The position numbers were made by a program, and so were the translations under genes. The notes below the pieces were generated by a model, which was not told the origin of the DNA, did not search any database, and worked only from the letters and a program-made list of their open reading frames with translations. From Terriglobia bacterium (GTDB lineage Bacteria > Acidobacteriota > Terriglobia > Terriglobales > Acidobacteriaceae): a DNA stretch of 64,000 nt. Below, one piece after another: positions 60,420 to 64,000 of the stretch (its first letter is position 1; every line of letters begins with the position of its first letter). The stretch covers positions 248,001-312,000 of the forward strand of contig JAIQGK010000012.1 of NCBI GenBank assembly GCA_020072645.1. The letters run 5' to 3'.

Positions 60420-61715
60420 CTACTTCTGTTTGTAAACTGTTCCACCCTTCATCACAAACACCGGGTTCTGGAGCAAGGTTACATCCTTGAGTGGATCGCC
60501 GGACACGGCAATGATGTCGGCAAACTTGCCCTGCTCTAGCGTCCCGATCCGGTCAGACCAGCCCAGCAGATCAGCAGCGTTTACTGTAGCGGTCTGGATT
60601 GCCTGGATCGGAGTCATCCCCTGCTGAACGTAAACGGCGAACTCATGTGCATTGAGTCCGTGCGGGTAAACAGCGGCATCGGTCCCGAAAGCGACCTTCA
60701 CTCCCGACTCAAAAGCGTGTCTGAGGTTCTGGCGGCTTGCGGCGGTGACTGATTTCATTTTTTCCGCATACATTGCCGGCAAGCCAATCTTTACCGCATT
60801 CTCGCGCATCCAGTCTGCCAGGTACATCGTGGGAACCAGGTACGTGCCGCGCTCTTTCATCACTTTGATCGCAGCGTCGTCTATGTAAGAACCATGCTCA
60901 ATGGAGTCGACGCCGGCTTCGGCCGCCCAGGCAATTCCCTGCGCGCCATGCGCGTGCGCTGCAACTTTGCGGCCCAGGCGATGCGCATCCGCAACAATGG
61001 CCTTCATTTCTTCCAGCGTGTATTGTGAGGCGCGCGGATCGTCGCCCTTGGAAAGCACTCCGCCGGTGGCGCAAATCTTGATTACGTCAGCGCCGTATTT
61101 AATGATCTCGCGGACCTTCTCCTGCACGTGCTCGATGCCGTCTGCGGTGCCGTCGGCTTTGGCGTGCCATTCGTAGGGAAGAAGATTTTCATCGCAGTGA
61201 CCGCCGGTGATAGACATCGCGGGACCACTGGCATCGATGCGCGGACCGGGTATGAGTCCTTCATTGATGGCGTCGCGCAACGCGATGTCCGTATAGCCCC
61301 TGGCCCCAACGTTGCGCACCGTGGTGAATCCGGCCTCAAGCGTTACGCGCGCGTTCTTGGCCCCGATCAGGGCTTCCTTGGGGATTGAAACCCCCAGCTC
61401 TTGATAACCAAAGTTAGGCTCGTAGGTGAGATGGGTGTGAGCATCAATCAATCCGGGCAGCAGCGTGGCGTTAGGAAGATTGATGACGTGGGCGCCTGCC
61501 TGATCATTGGACTTAGATCCCCCGCCGGAAACGCTTGTGATCTTGTCGCCGTCAATCACAATGGTGACGTTATCCAGCACCTTGCCGGCTTTTACGTCCA
61601 GCATGTGACCGGCATGTATCACAACATGCTGCGCTTGCGCGGGCTGAGTGGGTTGTTGAGCAAAAGAGACACACGACAGAACAAGGGCAAAGAGGGAGAG
61701 TTTCAGAGTTTTCAT
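60420..61715 (-). CDS. Secreted amidohydrolase (imidazolonepropionase-like)
   Basis: 431 residues from ATG 61715 with signal peptide [17 protein letters not shown]. Metal motifs: [14 protein letters not shown] (HxH), [18 protein letters not shown] (bridging lysine), [20 protein letters not shown] and [21 protein letters not shown]. This set is typical of prolidase-like, Xaa-Pro or arylalkyl amidase amidohydrolases. It probably acts in the periplasm. The longer reading from 61820 is not signal-like and was rejected. Confidence 0.88.
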   Translation of the reverse strand: MKTLKLSLFALVLSCVSFAQQPTQPAQAQHVVIHAGHMLDVKAGKVLDNVTIVIDGDKITSVSGGGSKSNDQAGAHVINLPNATLLPGLIDAHTHLTYEPNFGYQELGVSIPKEALIGAKNARVTLEAGFTTVRNVGARGYTDIALRDAINEGLIPGPRIDASGPAMSITGGHCDENLLPYEWHAKADGTADGIEHVQEKVREIIKYGADVIKICATGGVLSKGDDPRASQYTLEEMKAIVADAHRLGRKVAAHAHGAQGIAWAAEAGVDSIEHGSYIDDAAIKVMKERGTYLVPTMYLADWMRENAVKIGLPAMYAEKMKSVTAASRQNLRHAFESGVKVAFGTDAAVYPHGLNAHEFAVYVQQGMTPIQAIQTATVNAADLLGWSDRIGTLEQGKFADIIAVSGDPLKDVTLLQNPVFVMKGGTVYKQK

Positions 61716-61912
61716 AAAGACGGGCGGATTATAACAGGATGGAGACATGGGTTGCGGCGAAGCGCCGGGCTTCGTTAGGCTTAGAGCCCCTTTACCGCGT
61801 GCGCAAAAGCGAGTTCGCAATGCTCGCGCTGATGAGTGAACAAGCCGATCATGGGCTTTACAGTAGCGATATCAAATCTATATCGATTGGGACAAGCCTG
61901 GATAAGTGAGAT

Positions 61913-62626
61913 CTAGCTCACCGCAAAACTAGCTGCAAGCTGTGACGGCACTCCCAACTTAACAAATGATATTCGGCCTTTTTGCGTTACTCTAAGCGCT
62001 CGCGATTCCCGGCAACGACCAAGCCACCCTTCCTCTAGAAAATGTTGCAGCAAGGCCGCACCTAGTGCCCCGCCTACATGAGGCCGGCGCTCGGTCCAAT
62101 CCAGGCAACGCCGTGCGAGATGCCGCTTGCCACGCCGGAGCTCTTCAACTTCCAAACCAAGTTCCCTCAGCCAGTCTGCTCCTCTGGCTGTCACTCGATA
62201 GTTGCGGTCACCTTCGGCGACGATCACGTGCTGATTTTGCATGGCTTCGGTCAATGCCACGCCCGCGCGTCCGGCCAGGTGATCGTAGCAACTGCGGGCC
62301 ATTAGCAGGGACTGGTCAGCCTTTGATCGAATGTATTCCGCCGCCGGGCGACTGGTTGAAATTGCTCCCAGAGATTCCAGCGCATTCGCCACCCGCTGTC
62401 CCGCCAGCTTGTAGTAGCAGCATCGTCCCTCACGTTGCATAGTAATCAGGCCGCCTTGGCTCAGTTTGGCCAGGTGCGCACTGGCGCTCTGTGCGGAGAC
62501 AGAAGCTGCTCGCGCCAGCTCTCCCGCCGGCAGAGATTGCCCTTCCAACAGCGCCAGGAGCATTGCCGTTCTTCCCGGATCGGCCAGCAGATAACCTAGA
62601 CTGGAGATTGCGTGTTTTTCTTTCAT
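61913..62626 (-). CDS. ArsR-family transcriptional regulator
   Basis: 237 residues. The N-terminal winged helix is GYLLADPGRTAMLLALLEGQ, LARAASVSAQSASAHLAKLS (recognition helix) and MQREGRCCYYKLAG. The C-terminal half (residues about 115-237) carries the additional helical region with RRGKRHLARRCLDWTERRPH seen in long ArsR-type regulators that sense organic ligands. The CC pair could also bind metal. It is divergent from the winged-helix gene at 62858, which it may control. Confidence 0.85.
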   Translation of the reverse strand: MKEKHAISSLGYLLADPGRTAMLLALLEGQSLPAGELARAASVSAQSASAHLAKLSQGGLITMQREGRCCYYKLAGQRVANALESLGAISTSRPAAEYIRSKADQSLLMARSCYDHLAGRAGVALTEAMQNQHVIVAEGDRNYRVTARGADWLRELGLEVEELRRGKRHLARRCLDWTERRPHVGGALGAALLQHFLEEGWLGRCRESRALRVTQKGRISFVKLGVPSQLAASFAVS

Positions 62627-62857
62627 AAGTGTTTACTCATTCGCAATTCTAGCCGCTTTGTAACCACGGATAGTTCACTGCACGCTGAAGTGTCGCAGCC
62701 AGCCAGCCGAGGCAGCATTTTTCACTTTTTCGAATTTGACCGGCTTGCGCGAAGGCTCCTGCATGGCTGATCCAGTGAAATCCAAGCATCGATAAATCTT
62801 CTCTGTTTGATTTATCCTCTTCCATGGCTGCGCAAGCATGCGCATGGATCTTTCACG

Positions 62858-63313
62858 ATGACCACTGAGCCCGAACAACCCGAGACGTTAAATACTGACA
62901 AATGGATGTCCAAGGGGGATGCCGCCCGCGCCCGGGGCGTGTCCCGCCAGGCCATTTGGGAGTTGGTAAACCGGGGACGCTTGACCACATGCCAGTTCAA
63001 AGGAAGGGTCTATGTCTCGCGCGCTGAAGTCATGGGCTTCGCCCGTCGACCAAGAGGCGCTGCTGGAACGGGCTACGTCAGGATGAAAATTGTCCGTCCC
63101 AAGAAGAAAAAGCTTGATCCCACGAAATGGGTTTACATCGTGGAGGCTGCGCGGGAAACGGGTCTGCCCCGACTGGCAATCGTAGACCTGATCCGGAGAG
63201 GCCGCATAAGAAAGATCGTGAGTGCGGGCAAGACATTTGTTTCTCGGGCCGGAATTGAAGAGTTTATAAAACGTACTCCGGAAGCGAAAAACAGAGCCGC
63301 GATCAAGAAATAA
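62858..63313 (+). CDS. Protein with two tandem excisionase/MerR-like winged helices
   Basis: 151 residues from ATG 62858 (MTTEPEQPETL). Two similar modules are seen: WMSKGDAARARGVSRQAIWE (residues about 16-35) with RGRLTTCQFKGRVYVSRAEV, and WVYIVEAARETGLPRLAIVD (about 92-111) with RGRIRKIVSAGKTFVSRAGI. Each has the 'xxEAAxxxGVSRxxIxxLVxRGxL' pattern of DNA-binding HTH_17/excisionase domains. The linker is Lys/Arg-rich. It looks like a duplicated DNA-binding protein; a phage or mobile link is possible, but no integrase is near. Confidence 0.8.
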   Translation: MTTEPEQPETLNTDKWMSKGDAARARGVSRQAIWELVNRGRLTTCQFKGRVYVSRAEVMGFARRPRGAAGTGYVRMKIVRPKKKKLDPTKWVYIVEAARETGLPRLAIVDLIRRGRIRKIVSAGKTFVSRAGIEEFIKRTPEAKNRAAIKK

Positions 63314-63353
63314 TTTCCGTCGCACCAAGTTAGGTCGGTTTGTATTCAAAAGA

Positions 63354-63382
63354 AAAAGCTCCCCATATTTAAGGGAGCTTTT
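63354..63382. terminator. Bidirectional terminator between the winged-helix gene and gyrA
   Basis: Stem AAAAGCTCCC (63354-63363) with GGGAGCTTTT (63373-63382), loop of nine bases. An A-rich left flank and a T-rich right end allow use on both strands, stopping the plus gene and the minus-strand gyrA. Confidence 0.85.
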
Positions 63383-63404
63383 CTTCACTTCGCCGATGGC
63401 GTGT

Positions 63405-64000
63405 CTACTGCAACAATGTCCCGTTCGTGTCTTCTTCAGCTTTTTCCTGCAACACCACCGCTGACGCAACGCGATCGCCTTCTTCCAAATGCAGGAGGCG
63501 GACGCCCTGGGTGGATCGACCGGCTTCGCGGATCGTCTTGGTGTCAATGCGGATGATTTTGCCAAACTGGCTGATCAGCATGGCTTCAGACGTCTCGTCC
63601 ACCAGCATGATTCCCACCACGTTGCCGTTGCGTGCCGTGGTCTTCACATTGATCACGCCCTTGCCGCCGCGCGACTGCAACCGGTATTCTTCCACCGGCG
63701 TGCGCTTGCCGTAGCCCTGTTCGGTCACGCTCAGAATAAGGCTGGGGAGCGTCTCTTCTGTTGCTTTGCCATCTTTGCCTTTGCCATTCGTCTTCTTGAG
63801 CTCTTTCGGAGTGACCGCCATGCCGACGATGTAATCATTCTTGTCCAGATCCATGCCGCGAACGCCGTAGGCCGGACGTCCCATGGAGCGCACATCTTCT
63901 TCGTCAAAGCGGATGGCCTGGCCCTCATGCGACGCCAGGAAAACGATCTGATTGCCGTCGGTAAGGCGCACCGCTACCAGTTCATCGTCTTTGTCGATGC
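63405..64000 (-). CDS. gyrA: DNA gyrase subunit A, C-terminal part
   Basis: About the last 198 codons of gyrA; the gene continues beyond the right edge. The frame is open to the window end, so the ATG at 63971 is not a start. The sequence is the beta-pinwheel C-terminal domain: VFLASHEGQAIRFDEEDVRS, MGRPAYGVRGMDL, GYGKRTPVEEYRLQSRGGKG and FGKIIRIDTKTIREAGRSTQ. GyrA is the DNA-cutting subunit of gyrase. The tail ends with an acidic stretch (EKAEEDTNG). Confidence 0.95.
   Translation of the reverse strand, partial: IDKDDELVAVRLTDGNQIVFLASHEGQAIRFDEEDVRSMGRPAYGVRGMDLDKNDYIVGMAVTPKELKKTNGKGKDGKATEETLPSLILSVTEQGYGKRTPVEEYRLQSRGGKGVINVKTTARNGNVVGIMLVDETSEAMLISQFGKIIRIDTKTIREAGRSTQGVRLLHLEEGDRVASAVVLQEKAEEDTNGTLLQ

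Overview
The window looks like chromosomal DNA from a Gram-negative soil bacterium, most likely an acidobacterium of the Terriglobia / Koribacter type. That placement is an inference. It rests on lpxC and a TolC/RND system (two membranes), many secreted amidohydrolases and DUF885 proteins with signal peptides, a secreted protein with Ig-like repeats, dense short dispersed palindromic repeats between genes, and moderately GC-rich coding sequence. No rRNA or tRNA gene, IS transposase, integrase or CRISPR array was seen.

Layout. 1-6.2 kb: end of an ADP-ribosylglycohydrolase gene, a secreted amidohydrolase and the tldD-tldE pair. 6.5-7.4 kb: selD, whose active-site codon is an in-frame UGA (selenocysteine) followed by a SECIS-like hairpin. 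7.4-21 kb is an accessory-looking stretch. It holds two partial copies of the selD 3' end, a tiny Cys-rich secreted peptide, a secreted EXORDIUM-like protein, a copper/silver-type efflux operon (Cys/Met-rich protein, TolC-like, CusB-like, CusA-like), and then a probable defence module: a sacsin/HSP90-type ATPase gene broken by a frameshift, next to an AlbA_2-HEPN protein. Inverted copies of one 70-bp repeat lie near its two ends. 21-25.3 kb: a thiol-disulfide cluster (CcdA, two TlpA-like proteins, a DsbD N-domain protein). 25.3-33.6 kb: serA with a class V aminotransferase, yqeY, small transporters and hypotheticals.

33.9-54.4 kb is mainly housekeeping: rplU-rpmA, obgE-nadD-rsfS-rlmH-cobO, accD-folC-plsC, lpxC, folK-rsmG, then parA-parB with two parS-like sites in front. 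A compact two-gene graspetide (omega-ester peptide) cluster is embedded here at 36.87-38.05 kb: a precursor with at least five TTxxxxEE repeats and its ATP-grasp ligase. 54.5-64 kb: an HtrA-type protease, coaE, folD, a small Trm112 protein, galU, two secreted hydrolases, an ArsR-type regulator, a protein with two winged-helix modules, and the 3' end of gyrA at the right edge.

The most notable items are the graspetide pair, the sacsin-ATPase plus AlbA_2-HEPN pair, the selenocysteine selD, and the repeated selD 3' ends that bracket the metal-efflux island.
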